Shown: one piece after another, positions 32,749-41,963 of the stretch
Numbering within the stretch: the stretch's first letter is position 1
Layout: each line of letters opens with the position of its first letter
Assembly: GCA_903875225.1 (NCBI GenBank)
Contig: CAIQVJ010000086.1
Coordinates: 1-56,499 of the forward strand
Length of the DNA: 56,499 nucleotides
Reading direction: 5' to 3'
Source of the DNA: an uncultured Pseudomonadota bacterium
GTDB lineage: Bacteria > Myxococcota_A > UBA796 > SXON01
Made by a program: the position numbers and the translations under genes
The notes under the pieces: model-generated
Database searches by the model: none
What the model was told of the DNA's origin: nothing
What the model saw: the letters and a program-made list of their open reading frames with translations, nothing else

Positions 32749-34149
32749 ATGAACCAGTTTGTCGCCATGGTCCTGCTCCCGGTCGCGCTGCTCGGCTGCA
32801 CGGGCAACAAGATCAACGTGAATGCGCACCCGCCCGTGATCGCAGTGAGCCCCACGTCGATCGATTTCGGCGAGGTGGTGCTCGGGCGGTACGGCGAGAT
32901 CGGGGTCACGGTCAAGAACACCGGCTACGGCCAGCTCGACATCTCCTCAGCTGCGCTCTCGGGGACCACCTCGGGCGAGTACACGCTGCTCGACTACCCC
33001 ACCACCCTTGGCTACAACGAGGAGGGCGTGCTCTCCGTGCGCTACACCCCGGACGCCGAGGGGCAGGACTGGGGTGAGGTCGACCTCGCCACGAATGACG
33101 AGGTCACCCCCACGCTCATCGTCCCGCTCACCGCGGCGGGCGTGAAGCCCAAGATCGACGTGGATCCGGACACGCTCTCGTTCACCGGCGTCCCGCCGCT
33201 CGGCTCGTCGACCCAGAACGTGACCATCGGCTCGCTCGGCTCGGGTGACCTCGTCATCTTCAGCGCGGAGGTGACCGGAGACGGCGCTGCGTTCTACACG
33301 TTCGATTCGCCCGAGTACAAGCCGGGCAAGACGATCCCCAACGGCACGGCGCTCACGCTCGCCGTCACGTACTCGCCGATGGACCTGGACGAGCACGATG
33401 CGCAGCTGCAGATCAACACCAACGACCCCGAGAACGAGATCTCGTTCGTGAGCCTGCTCGGGAACGTCCTCGACGACCCGAACACCAACAGCCCGCCCCA
33501 GGTCGAGATCACGGGGCCGAACAACGGGGAGTACTTCGTCGACAACGTCCCGACCACGCTCACCGGGCACGTCGTGGACACCGACGACGACGTGCAGACG
33601 CTGGTGTGCACCTGGTACGTGAACTCGATGCCGGTGTCGCCCTCGGTCCCCTCCGCCGACGGCATCATCACGACCAGCCTGACCCTCCCGGCCGGTGCCA
33701 CCATCGTGAAGCTCGAGTGCCAGGACTCATCCCGCGACTACGGCGAGGACACCGTGGTGCTCACCGTCTGGCAGCACGACGAGCCGATGCAGTACGTCAT
33801 CTCCGGCGGCCCCACTGAGTTCGACTTCATCAGCGTGGACGACGACCTCTCCCTCTTCCTGAACAGCGCCGCGCTCTACACCGACAACGACAACCACCCC
33901 TCGAACATCCCGCCGTTCGCGTTCGACGCCGTCGTGGGCGACCAGCTCCGCATCGTGGTGACCGACGTGAACGCCTGCGACACCAACGCGAGCCCGATGC
34001 AGCTCCACTTCGGGACCGGGACTTCGCAGCCGCTCACCGACGAGGTCTGCATGACGTCCTGCCCGGACCACCCCTGCTACGACGAGACCTACAACGGGCC
34101 CTGGCCGGGCGTGGTGCTCGACGAGACCTTCACGATCGCCATCCCGTAA
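32749..34149 (+). CDS. lipoprotein with two ASH-like Ig-fold domains
   Basis: The 466-residue protein has a lipoprotein signal MNQFVAMVLLPVALLGC (Cys17). Two consecutive domains of about 105 residues of the ASPM-SPD2-Hydin (ASH/DUF1573-like) type follow, each opening with V-x-P-x-x-[IL]-x-F-x-x-[V] (AVSPTSIDFGEVVLG and VDPDTLSFTGVPPLG) and ending with LxTND-like strands. A third Ig-like region (VEITGPNNGEYF) and a Cys-rich end (CMTSCPDHPCYDETY) come next. It is likely a surface structural protein. It starts at ATG 32749 (an in-frame GTG lies 9 nt upstream). The next gene follows 9 bp downstream. Confidence 0.85.
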   Translation: MNQFVAMVLLPVALLGCTGNKINVNAHPPVIAVSPTSIDFGEVVLGRYGEIGVTVKNTGYGQLDISSAALSGTTSGEYTLLDYPTTLGYNEEGVLSVRYTPDAEGQDWGEVDLATNDEVTPTLIVPLTAAGVKPKIDVDPDTLSFTGVPPLGSSTQNVTIGSLGSGDLVIFSAEVTGDGAAFYTFDSPEYKPGKTIPNGTALTLAVTYSPMDLDEHDAQLQINTNDPENEISFVSLLGNVLDDPNTNSPPQVEITGPNNGEYFVDNVPTTLTGHVVDTDDDVQTLVCTWYVNSMPVSPSVPSADGIITTSLTLPAGATIVKLECQDSSRDYGEDTVVLTVWQHDEPMQYVISGGPTEFDFISVDDDLSLFLNSAALYTDNDNHPSNIPPFAFDAVVGDQLRIVVTDVNACDTNASPMQLHFGTGTSQPLTDEVCMTSCPDHPCYDETYNGPWPGVVLDETFTIAIP

Positions 34150-34158
34150 GGGCGCGCC

Positions 34159-35007
34159 ATGCTGCTCCTGCTCCTCGGCTGCTCGGTCCTCTCCGCCTTC
34201 ACCTCCAAGCCCAGGGCGGTCGACGTCCCGCTCACCGGTCACGTGGCCGTGGACGACACCCGGATCACCGTCTACAACGACGGACCCTTCGAGTGGACCG
34301 ATGTCGTCGCGACGGCGAACGGGCGGCTCGTCTGCACCATCGGCACGGTGCACGCGCATGACCAGTCCGGGCTGAACCTCACCAACTGCGCCGGTGGGCC
34401 GCTCACGAGCCCCGTCACGGCCGTGCGCGTGGTGGCCGAGCAGGGGTCGCTGGAGGCGGCTGCCGCACCGGAGGAGGTACCCGCGACCGCCGGCATGGAG
34501 CCCGCAGACCCCGCGGCGCCAGCTTCCGCCGCCCCAGGTCCCGCCGTTGCTGCACCGTCCGACGCTGCGCCGTCCTCGTCCAGAGCCGAGCACGCGACCC
34601 TCACGGTGTCCGACTCCACCACGACCGTGTCCAGACCGGCGCCCGCGACCACCTCCGCGGCCCCCGTCGCGACCGCCGCGAGTGCTCCGACGGAGACCCC
34701 GGTCAGCTCCCCGCCGCCCGCCGCCAGGGCATCGATGCCCCTCTCCGCGTCGATGTCGGGCGGGCTCGGGCCCGCGCGGCGGCTCACGGTGTTCAACAAC
34801 AGCGATTTTGCCTGGACCGGCTGCGTGGTGACGGCCAACGACATCTACACCTACAAGGTGGCCACCATCGATGCCGGCGAGCACAACGGCATCATGATGA
34901 TCAAGTTCAAGGACCACTCGGGCACCCTGTTCACCTCCACGGGGCCGGTCACGCGGGTGAAGCTGACGTGTGATCAGGGGACGACCCCTGTCGTGCTGCC
35001 GAGCTAG
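34159..35007 (+). CDS. lipoprotein with a duplicated small beta-domain
   Basis: The 282-residue protein has the minimal signal MLLLLLGC (Cys8). It contains two copies of an uncharacterised beta-domain of about 65 residues (ITVYNDGPFEWTDVVATANG and LTVFNNSDFAWTGCVVTAND open them; both end VxRVxxxxxQG-like) separated by an Ala/Pro/Ser/Thr linker of about 100 residues. The domains look like pseudo-symmetric partners. It is probably in one transcript with the ASH-domain lipoprotein upstream. Confidence 0.8.
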   Translation: MLLLLLGCSVLSAFTSKPRAVDVPLTGHVAVDDTRITVYNDGPFEWTDVVATANGRLVCTIGTVHAHDQSGLNLTNCAGGPLTSPVTAVRVVAEQGSLEAAAAPEEVPATAGMEPADPAAPASAAPGPAVAAPSDAAPSSSRAEHATLTVSDSTTTVSRPAPATTSAAPVATAASAPTETPVSSPPPAARASMPLSASMSGGLGPARRLTVFNNSDFAWTGCVVTANDIYTYKVATIDAGEHNGIMMIKFKDHSGTLFTSTGPVTRVKLTCDQGTTPVVLPS

Positions 35008-35324
35008 CGCCGTGGCGCAGGTGCGCGCCGAACGGGGCTGGGCGCCTGCGCCCGCTCGCATGCCGGCGGTGCGCGCTCGCGGATTGCTCGCCCCACGGTG
35101 GCACAGTTTTTTTCCGCGTGGGCGAAAAGTAAAACTCGCCGCGCCGGTCGCGTATCGCGGCGATTCTGCGGGGCTTTTGGGGAGGGTGGCCCCCAGGAGC
35201 GCCTGATGTGGCGCGGCCCGGATTTTGCCGTTCTCTCATGAAGGCTATACGATCCTCGTGTCGGGTTTAGTTTAGAGCCGCGAACCCCGGAATTACCCGG
35301 GAACGCTTACCGTGAGGTCGCTAC
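35008..35324. other. 317-bp intergenic region upstream of rpoN
   Basis: Near its left end there is an imperfect hairpin (GGCGCAGG paired with CCTGCGCC, around 35015-35055) without a T run. This could end the upstream lipoprotein transcript. A run of seven T follows near 35107-35113. A TATACGAT box at about 35246-35253 with TTGCCG about 15 bp upstream is a candidate rpoN promoter, giving a leader of about 65-70 nt that includes the short hairpin CCCGG-AATTAC-CCGGG. No ORF is supported. Confidence 0.4.
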
Positions 35325-36767
35325 GTGGGCTTGGAGCTGAAGCAGAGTCTGAAGCTGACGCAGTCGCTGGTCCTCACGCAGCAGCTGCAGCAGGCGATCA
35401 AGCTCCTCCAGCTCAACCACATCGAGCTCGTCGAGCAGATCCAGCAGGAGCTGCTGGAGAACCCCACGCTCGAAGAGGTGCCCGGCACCTCGGCCGAGGT
35501 CGTGAGCGATGCCCAGCGCGTCCTCGAGTCGCAGACGCAGGCGATCGTCACCGACGCATCGGAGCAGAACAACGGCCAGGGCGAGGACATCGACTGGCAG
35601 CAGGTCGCCTCGCAGCTCGCCGACGACAGGCCGGCGGGCGACCGCGGGTCGTCCGGCATGGACGAGCTGCCCCCCATCGAGACGAACCTGGTGGGCGCAG
35701 GCTCGCTGGCGGACCACCTGGAGTGGCAGCTGCACATGACCAGCTGCACGGAGGGCGAGTTCGCCACGGCGCACCTGATCATCCACAACCTCGACGACCG
35801 GGGGTGGCTCGCCGTGGGCTTCGACGAGCTGATCCGCGAGCATGAGCTCGATCGCGAGGACGCCGAAGGTGCGCTGGAGATCGTTCAGCACTTCGACCCG
35901 CTCGGGTGCGGCGCGCGCTCCCTCGAAGAGTGCCTCTCCATCCAGGTGAAGATCCTCTACCCCGAGGACCCCTACTTCCCCCGGCTGGTGGAACGGCACC
36001 TGGGCGACATCGAGAAGCGCTCCTACGGCGCGATCGCCCGGGCGCTCGAGATCGAGGTCGAGGACGTGGTGGAATACCACAAGATGCTCAAGCACCTCGA
36101 ACCGTGGCCGGGCCGCGCGTTCACCGCCAACGAGCCGCAGTACATCTCCCCCGACGTGTACGTGGTCAAGCAGGGCGGGGAGTGGGTGGTCTCGCAGAAC
36201 GAAGACGGCCTGCCGAAGCTGCGGCTCTCGAACCACTACCGCAAGGTGCTGCTCGGGAAGGACAACACCCGCGAGGAGCGCGACTACATCAAGGAGCGCC
36301 TCTCCAGCGCCAAGTTCCTGATCGAGTCGATCTACAAGCGCCAGAGCACGATCGGGAAGGTCATGAAGTGCATCCTGGAGCGGCAGGCGGAGTTCTTCGA
36401 GAAGGGGGGCGATTTCCTCAAGCCCATGGTCCTCCGCGACGTCGCGGACGAGATCGGGGTGCACGAGAGCACGGTCTCCCGGGCCACGTCGAACAAGTAC
36501 GTGCACTGTCCCCAGGGCACGCTCGAGCTCAAGTACTTCTTCAACAACGGCGTGAACGCCGTCTCCGGCGAGATGGTCGCCGCAGAGTCCGTCAAGCGCC
36601 GGATCAAGAAGCTCATCTCCATCGAGGACCCTGGAAACCCGCTCTCGGACGACGCGATCGTCAAGCTGCTCCAGGCCGAGAACATCGACATCGCCCGACG
36701 TACGGTCGCCAAGTACCGCGAAGCCGCAGGGATCCTGCCATCCTCCAAGCGAAGGAACGTGTGTTGA
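35325..36767 (+). CDS. rpoN: RNA polymerase sigma-54 factor
   Basis: The 480-residue alternative sigma factor directs RNA polymerase to -24/-12 promoters and needs AAA+ activators. Region I is Gln/Leu rich (LKQSLKLTQSLVLTQQLQQAI), then an acidic stretch, the core-binding domain, the helix-turn-helix (VADEIGVHESTVSRATSNKY) and the RpoN box ARRTVAKYR at about 457-465. It is complete. It starts at GTG 35325 with GAGG about 9 nt upstream. It is followed by hpf, the common rpoN-hpf order of Proteobacteria. Confidence 0.97.
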   Translation: MGLELKQSLKLTQSLVLTQQLQQAIKLLQLNHIELVEQIQQELLENPTLEEVPGTSAEVVSDAQRVLESQTQAIVTDASEQNNGQGEDIDWQQVASQLADDRPAGDRGSSGMDELPPIETNLVGAGSLADHLEWQLHMTSCTEGEFATAHLIIHNLDDRGWLAVGFDELIREHELDREDAEGALEIVQHFDPLGCGARSLEECLSIQVKILYPEDPYFPRLVERHLGDIEKRSYGAIARALEIEVEDVVEYHKMLKHLEPWPGRAFTANEPQYISPDVYVVKQGGEWVVSQNEDGLPKLRLSNHYRKVLLGKDNTREERDYIKERLSSAKFLIESIYKRQSTIGKVMKCILERQAEFFEKGGDFLKPMVLRDVADEIGVHESTVSRATSNKYVHCPQGTLELKYFFNNGVNAVSGEMVAAESVKRRIKKLISIEDPGNPLSDDAIVKLLQAENIDIARRTVAKYREAAGILPSSKRRNVC

Positions 36768-36847
36768 CAGCCAACGCGCGCGGTGTCACTGTCTCAACGG
36801 GCCCTGCAGGGGCCATCAAACGGGGCTGAATGCCCGAAGGAGTCGTC

Positions 36848-37141
36848 ATGGAGTTGGAGTTTACCTTCCGCAACATCGAGTCTACGGAGGCCATCCGCGG
36901 CTGGGCGCTCAAGCGTTTTGCGAAGGTCGAGAAGCATCTCCGTGAGCCCTCCGCGGCGCACGTCACCCTCACGGTCGACAAGCACCGCCACCGCGCGGAT
37001 CTCACGGTTCATGCGATGGGCGAGGTGTTGCACGCCAGCGACGAGACCGACGACATGTACTCCACCCTCGACGGCGTGATGCTCAAGATCGAGCACGCCG
37101 CGCAGAAGCAGAAGGAGCGGGTGGCGCAGCGCAAGGTGTGA
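36848..37141 (+). CDS. hpf: ribosome hibernation promoting factor (short form)
   Basis: The 97-residue HPF/YfiA-family protein binds the 30S subunit and inactivates ribosomes in starvation. It has the pattern ELEFTFRNIESTEAIRGWA, KRFAKVEKHL, HVTLTVDKHRHRADLTVHA and MYSTLDGVMLKIEHAAQ. ATG 36848 is preferred over the in-frame ATG at 36830 because AAGGAG lies 6 nt before it and the family begins there. There is no C-terminal dimerisation extension, so it is a short-type HPF. It lies 80 bp after rpoN. Confidence 0.95.
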   Translation: MELEFTFRNIESTEAIRGWALKRFAKVEKHLREPSAAHVTLTVDKHRHRADLTVHAMGEVLHASDETDDMYSTLDGVMLKIEHAAQKQKERVAQRKV

Positions 37142-37162
37142 CCATCGGCGCTCGACTGGAAA

Positions 37163-37199
37163 GGGGGCGGCGCGCTGCGAACAGGCAGCCGCCGCCCCC
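37163..37199. terminator. GC-rich hairpin between convergent genes
   Basis: GGGGGCGGCG then GCTGC (one bulged C between) pairs with GCAGC and CGCCGCCCCC around the loop GAACAG, a 15-bp stem. It has no T run, as often in GC-rich genomes. It lies between the ends of hpf (plus) and the HAD phosphatase (minus), so it could terminate both. Confidence 0.6.
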
Positions 37200-37241
37200 G
37201 CAGTCGTTCCGCCGCTGTGCATCGCTCGGGTGGCGCGGGGT

Positions 37242-37901
37242 TCACCCGAGAAAGTTCATCACCCGCGCGAACCCCTGCTGCAGATCCGACACCTGCAGGT
37301 CCGGCGCCATGCTCCGAAGCTCCTCGGGGTCGCCAAAACCGGTCTCGACCGCGATCACGTGGCCCTCACCCGCCCGGGCGCATGCAACGTCTGCCGGCGT
37401 GTCGCCGATGATCACGGCACGCTCGTGGTGCAGGCCACGGGTCCTGGCCCGGGCGCGGGCGATGGGCAACAGGTGGTTCCGGTCCACGGCGTCCTCTGCG
37501 TAGGCACCCCACTCGAACGCCGTCCAGAGCCCGGCCGCGCCGAGCTTCACCGCGGCTCCGGACTCCCAGTTGCCGGTCAACAGCGCGACGTGGGCCCTGC
37601 CACCGATCGCGTCGAGCAGCTCGAACACCCCGGGGCACACTTCCACGCGGGTCTTGTCCTCGAGCCGCTCGGCTACGCGAACCAGGTACGCGGCCTTGAC
37701 GGCGTCCACGTCGACGGTCGCGCCGTACTTCACGCCCACGTCGAGGCAGATCCGGCCGTCGGTCGAGCCTCCGATGTGTACGCCCTCGGTCGCCTTCTTC
37801 CAGCCGTGCACCTCGAGGAACGCATCGTCCATGGCCTCGCGGCCCGCCCCCCGCGTGCGGAGGAGGGTGCCGTCGATGTCGAAGAGCACGAGGGGTTTCA
37901 T
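37242..37901 (-). CDS. HAD-superfamily phosphatase
   Basis: The 219-residue haloacid-dehalogenase-type hydrolase has motif I LFDIDGTLLRT (nucleophile Asp8, acid/base Asp10), motif II LLTGNWE and motif IV VIIGDTPADVACARA. A helical cap of the phosphoglycolate-phosphatase type sits between motif I and II. The substrate is not assignable; Gph-like activity is one option. It is the last gene of a minus-strand run after feoAB, with a 95-bp gap holding weak inverted repeats. Confidence 0.9.
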   Translation of the reverse strand: MKPLVLFDIDGTLLRTRGAGREAMDDAFLEVHGWKKATEGVHIGGSTDGRICLDVGVKYGATVDVDAVKAAYLVRVAERLEDKTRVEVCPGVFELLDAIGGRAHVALLTGNWESGAAVKLGAAGLWTAFEWGAYAEDAVDRNHLLPIARARARTRGLHHERAVIIGDTPADVACARAGEGHVIAVETGFGDPEELRSMAPDLQVSDLQQGFARVMNFLG

Positions 37902-37996
37902 GGGGCGCGGCTATCCCCGGGGAGCCGCCTCCGCCCCCCCGTCGCTGCAACGCCGCCGCAACGCGGAGCGGTTGCCCAGGGTCTCCCGTCGCGGGT

Positions 37997-40201
37997 TCAG
38001 AACCCCAGCAATCGCCCCGTCTGGTACACGGTGAAGCTCGTGATCCACGCGAGCGTCGTCATGTAGCCGAAGAGGAAGAACGGCCACTTCCAGGATCGGG
38101 ACTCCCGCCGCACCACCGCGAGGGTGCTCATGCACTGCGCCGAGAGGGCGAAGAACACCATCAACGAGAGCCCCACGAGCGGGCTGTACACCGGGCTGCC
38201 GTCGGCCCGGACCTCGTGGCGGATGCGCTCCCGGAGCGGCTGGCTCTGCTCGTCGGCGTCCTTCCCGATGCCGTACACCACCCCCATGGTGGAGACGAAC
38301 ACCTCGCGGGCAGCGAAGGCGCCCACCAGCCCGACGCCGATCTTCCAGTCGAAGCCGAGCGGCGCGATCACCGGCTCCACGAGCTTGCCGAGCCGCCCGC
38401 CGTAGCTGTCCTCCAGGCGCTCGGCGTTCTCGGCGGAGTCCACTGCAGCCTGGGCGTCGGCCTGGGCGTCGGCCGGTACCGAGGCGGTGATCCTGGCGCG
38501 ATCGGCATCGTAGTCGTGCGTGAGCAGCGGATGGCGGGGAAAAGCGAGCAGCGCCCACAGCACCACCGTGCAGGCGAGGATGGTGGTCCCGGCTTCGGTC
38601 AGGAACGTCTTTGCCCGCATCCACATCTGGCGCGTGACCGTGGCGAGCCGCGGGAGTCGGTAGGGCGGGAGCTCCAGCAGCAGGGGCACCTTCGGACCCT
38701 TCAGGAGCGTTCGCCCCAGCACGGCCGCAGCGAGGAGCGCCGTTGCGGTGCTGAACACGTACATCACCACCATCATCAGCCCGGGCGCAGGCAGTCCGAG
38801 GATCTTCGCGGAGGGTGGGAACAGGGCGGAGATGATCAGCGTGTACACCGGCAGCCGCGCCGAGCACGACATCAGCGGTACGACCATCATCGTGAGCAGG
38901 CGGTCGCGCTGCCGCTCCAGCGTGCGCGTGGCCATGATCGCGGGCACCGCGCATGCGTAGCCCGAGAGCATCGGTACGAAGGCCCGGCCGTGCAGGCCGA
39001 GCGACTTCATCACGCGGTCCACGAGGAACGCGACCCGCGCCATGTAGCCGGAGTCCTCCAGGAACCCGAGGAGGAAGAACAGCAGCATGATCTGGGGCAG
39101 GAACACGACGACCGAGCCCGCGCCGTTGATCACGCCGTCCACGAGAAAGTCGTTGAACACGCCCGCGGGCAGGAGCGTCCGAACCGTGGTCCCGAGCCAG
39201 GAGAAGAGCTGTTCGATGGCGGAGATCGCGGGGTCGCTCCAGGCGAACAGCGCCTGGAAGAGCACGCCCATCGTCAGCAGGAACGTCAGCCCGCCCCACA
39301 GGGGATGGAGGAGCCAGCGGTCGATGCGCTCGGTGATCCCCGCCGTCGCGGTCCCGCGGATCCCGAAATCCTGGGCGTCGAGCCAGCCGTAACGGGTGCC
39401 GATCAGCTCCGCGTCGATGTCGCGGCCCGCTGCTTCCGCGCGGGCCCGGATCGCGGCGACCTCCCGGCGCACGGGCTCGGGGATGTCGACAAGCTCGTCC
39501 TCGACGTCCACCGAGAGCAGGGCCCAGCGGCCGAGCGCCCGGGCCTCTTCGGGGCTCCAGGCCTGCACCAACGAGGCGAGCCGATCGACGTCCTTGTTCA
39601 ACGCGTGGGGGTAGCGCCAGAGCACCCCGCTGCGGCCGAGGTCCGGCTTCACGAGCACGCGCTCCACGGCGCGGGCCAGCTCCCCGAGCCCCTCCCCCGT
39701 GCTCGCGCTCACCGCCACGACCGGCACGCCCAGCACATCCTCGACCCGTCGGGGGTCGGGCGCCACGCCCTGGGACCGGGCGACGTCGAACAGGTTGAGC
39801 GCCAGGACGACGGGCACCTGGGCCTCGATCAGCTGCATCGCGAAGTAGAGGTTCCGCACGAGCTGCGTCGCGTCGATCACGACCACGACCAGCGCCGGGC
39901 GCGGCTCGCCGGGATCGAGCCCGAACACGCTGCGGATCGCGACCTGCTCCTCGGCAGACCGCGCGGCGAGCGAGTAGGCGCCGGGCACGTCCATCACCTC
40001 CACGCTGCGATCCCCGAGCTTCCAGATCCCGATCTCGCGCTCGACGGTGACGCCGGCGTAGTTCCCGACGCGCGCGTTCGAGCCGGTCAGCCGGTTGAAC
40101 AGGCTCGTCTTCCCCGTGTTCGGGTTCCCGGCGAGGGCGATGCGCGTCCCGCGGGTGCCGGAGGTCTGCGGCTGGACGCTCGGCCTCGCGGCGGGCTCCA
40201 T
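37997..40201 (-). CDS. feoB: ferrous iron transporter FeoB
   Basis: The 734-residue inner-membrane Fe(II) permease has an N-terminal G domain: P-loop AGNPNTGKTSLFN (25-34), G2 GNYAGVTVE, G3 DVPGAYSL, G4 LALNLFD (the NxxD equivalent). Helical regulatory and membrane domains follow, with the two gate-type Cys-Gly segments FMPMLSGYACAVPAIMATR-like and LMSCSARLPVY, both typical. It ends near VYQTGRLLGF. The start is ATG 40201, 2 bp after the feoA stop, so translation is coupled. Confidence 0.96.
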   Translation of the reverse strand: MEPAARPSVQPQTSGTRGTRIALAGNPNTGKTSLFNRLTGSNARVGNYAGVTVEREIGIWKLGDRSVEVMDVPGAYSLAARSAEEQVAIRSVFGLDPGEPRPALVVVVIDATQLVRNLYFAMQLIEAQVPVVLALNLFDVARSQGVAPDPRRVEDVLGVPVVAVSASTGEGLGELARAVERVLVKPDLGRSGVLWRYPHALNKDVDRLASLVQAWSPEEARALGRWALLSVDVEDELVDIPEPVRREVAAIRARAEAAGRDIDAELIGTRYGWLDAQDFGIRGTATAGITERIDRWLLHPLWGGLTFLLTMGVLFQALFAWSDPAISAIEQLFSWLGTTVRTLLPAGVFNDFLVDGVINGAGSVVVFLPQIMLLFFLLGFLEDSGYMARVAFLVDRVMKSLGLHGRAFVPMLSGYACAVPAIMATRTLERQRDRLLTMMVVPLMSCSARLPVYTLIISALFPPSAKILGLPAPGLMMVVMYVFSTATALLAAAVLGRTLLKGPKVPLLLELPPYRLPRLATVTRQMWMRAKTFLTEAGTTILACTVVLWALLAFPRHPLLTHDYDADRARITASVPADAQADAQAAVDSAENAERLEDSYGGRLGKLVEPVIAPLGFDWKIGVGLVGAFAAREVFVSTMGVVYGIGKDADEQSQPLRERIRHEVRADGSPVYSPLVGLSLMVFFALSAQCMSTLAVVRRESRSWKWPFFLFGYMTTLAWITSFTVYQTGRLLGF

Positions 40202-40203
40202 CG

Positions 40204-40452
40204 CTACTTCGCGGCCGCTTCGTGGACCTGCAGGTGACGCACGGAGATGCACGCCGCCTCGGCCTTGCGGAGGGAGAACCGGCAGCCCCGGATCTCCAGA
40301 TCCATCGGGTCCCCGAACGGGGCGATGCCGAGCACCTGCAGGGAGACACCAGGTAGAAAGCCGAGCTCCATCAGTCGCCTGCGGAACGGGCGGTCCCCGA
40401 CGATGTCGTCGATCTGGACCGGAGTGCGCAGCGGGACTTCGTTGAGCGTCAT
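40204..40452 (-). CDS. feoA: ferrous iron transport protein FeoA
   Basis: The 82-residue cytoplasmic SH3-fold partner of FeoB shows the pattern FRRRLMELGFLPGVSLQVLGIAPFGDPMDLEIRG-like with LMELG and GDP at the usual positions. It is the first gene of feoAB. The ATG lies 6 nt after the predicted -10, so the mRNA is probably leaderless. Confidence 0.95.
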   Translation of the reverse strand: MTLNEVPLRTPVQIDDIVGDRPFRRRLMELGFLPGVSLQVLGIAPFGDPMDLEIRGCRFSLRKAEAACISVRHLQVHEAAAK

Positions 40453-40458
40453 GAAATG

Positions 40459-40493
40459 AAGATAGCGGTATTGATAACGGAAGTCAATATCAA
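40459..40493 (-). promoter_or_regulatory. feoAB promoter with overlapping Fur-like palindrome
   Basis: On the minus strand, TTGACT (40487-40482) and TATCTT (40464-40459) are separated by exactly 17 bp. Overlapping the -35 is an inverted repeat TTGATA-N11-TATCAA (40471-40493) whose AT-rich arms resemble Fur boxes (GATAAT-type) rather than DtxR boxes. The position would block polymerase, so iron-dependent repression of feoAB is the simplest reading. Confidence 0.65.
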
Positions 40494-40662
40494 CTTGGAG
40501 GGCCCGCCGAATATTCGCAGGATCGGGCCAGGGTCCTGGTCCAGGGGGTGGTATGAGGAGTGAACGGTTGTTCCTGTGTCAGATGACTGCCTACTTAGCG
40601 AGAAAACCGGTGGCAGCGCCCGCACGGTGCGCATAGATTCGACGGCCAAAGGAGACCGCCCC

Positions 40663-41853
40663 ATGTCTGATGCACCCGTCGCCAAGGTCCTGTTCGAGAT
40701 CACCGAAAGCCAGCTGGACACAGGTCTACGTGGCTTTCCCACCAGCTATGTCCGCACGTCCCGGGTCGATCCGGAAGACGGCGTGTCCTACGTTGGCTAC
40801 CCGATCGAGGACCTCGCGTTCATCGAGCCGGAAGCTGCAGTCTACCTGCTCTTCCACAAGAACCTCCCGACCGCGGAGCAGCTGGTCCCGTTCAAGGCCG
40901 ATCTGGCTCGTCGCGCCGTGCTCGACCCTCGCGTCATCAAGCTCCTCGGCTCCCTCCCGAAGGAGGGCCACCCGATGGAGTGGCTCATGGCGGGCCTGAA
41001 CTTCATGGGCATGCTCACGAAGACGGGCAACTTCCGTGAGGACGGGCTGAACATGATCGCCCGCTCGTCCGAGCTCATCGCGAACATCTTCCGTCTGCGT
41101 GAGGGGTGGGGCGCGCCGATCGCCTCGAAGCCTGAGCTCGGGCTCGTCGAGAACATGGTGCACATGATGGGCGTTCCCGGGGCCGACCCCAAGAAGCTCA
41201 CGAAGCTCCTGCGCATCTACTACGTGCTGCACATGGACCATGGCGGCGGCAACCTCTCCACGTTCACCGGCAAGGCCATCGCCTCCGGCATGGCCGACCA
41301 GTACAGCTCGATGGTGGGTGCCATGGCCGCGCTCTACGGCCCGCTGCACGGCCGCGCGAACCAGGAGTGCCTCGAGTTCGTGAAGAAGGTCAGCGATGCC
41401 ACGGGCGGTCGCGCCGATGGCGACGCGGTCGAGGCGTTCGTCCGCAAGGAGCTGGCCTCCGGCGGGAAGCTCTTCGGCTTCGGCCACGCAGTGCTCCGCG
41501 CCGAGGACCCCCGGGCCCGCGTGCAGTACAAGGTCGGCGAGGAGATCTGCGGGGATGACCCGCTGTTCCGCATCGCTGCCCTGCTCCGCGAGCGTGGAGT
41601 GAAGGTGCTGAAGGAGAACGTCAAGATCCAGAACCCGTACCCGAACGTGGACGCCATCTCCGGCGCGCTCACCAACGCCTGCGGCCTGACCGACCCCGAG
41701 TACTACACCGTGCTCTTCGGCTTCGCGCGCATCGCGGGCATCGCTGCCCAGATCGTGGACGAGCGCACCGTCGCGCGTGGCGGGAAGGGTGTGCCCATCT
41801 ACCGTCCCGAGGACGTCGCGCTCGACCAGCCCCACCGGCGGCTGAAGGCGTAG
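40663..41853 (+). CDS. gltA: citrate synthase
   Basis: The 396-residue enzyme condenses acetyl-CoA and oxaloacetate in the TCA cycle. Active-site signatures are MDHGGGNLSTFTGKAIAS (His near 200), LYGPLHGRANQECL (second His), GFGHAVLRAEDPRA (Arg) and the catalytic Asp region further on. The spacing and the GHAVLR-x-x-DPR form resemble the mitochondrial-type (shorter) citrate synthases. It starts at ATG 40663 with AAAGGAG 8 nt upstream; a TAGATT box at 40634-40639 may be the -10. Confidence 0.94.
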   Translation: MSDAPVAKVLFEITESQLDTGLRGFPTSYVRTSRVDPEDGVSYVGYPIEDLAFIEPEAAVYLLFHKNLPTAEQLVPFKADLARRAVLDPRVIKLLGSLPKEGHPMEWLMAGLNFMGMLTKTGNFREDGLNMIARSSELIANIFRLREGWGAPIASKPELGLVENMVHMMGVPGADPKKLTKLLRIYYVLHMDHGGGNLSTFTGKAIASGMADQYSSMVGAMAALYGPLHGRANQECLEFVKKVSDATGGRADGDAVEAFVRKELASGGKLFGFGHAVLRAEDPRARVQYKVGEEICGDDPLFRIAALLRERGVKVLKENVKIQNPYPNVDAISGALTNACGLTDPEYYTVLFGFARIAGIAAQIVDERTVARGGKGVPIYRPEDVALDQPHRRLKA

Positions 41854-41963
41854 GTCCCTACCGGACCCTGCTCGACGCGAGCGCAGGATTGTTTGGACGG
41901 TTCCCGCAGGCCCCCGGCGCTCCACAGCGTTAGGTGTTCCGTATCCATCCCAGAGTTCGCCCG

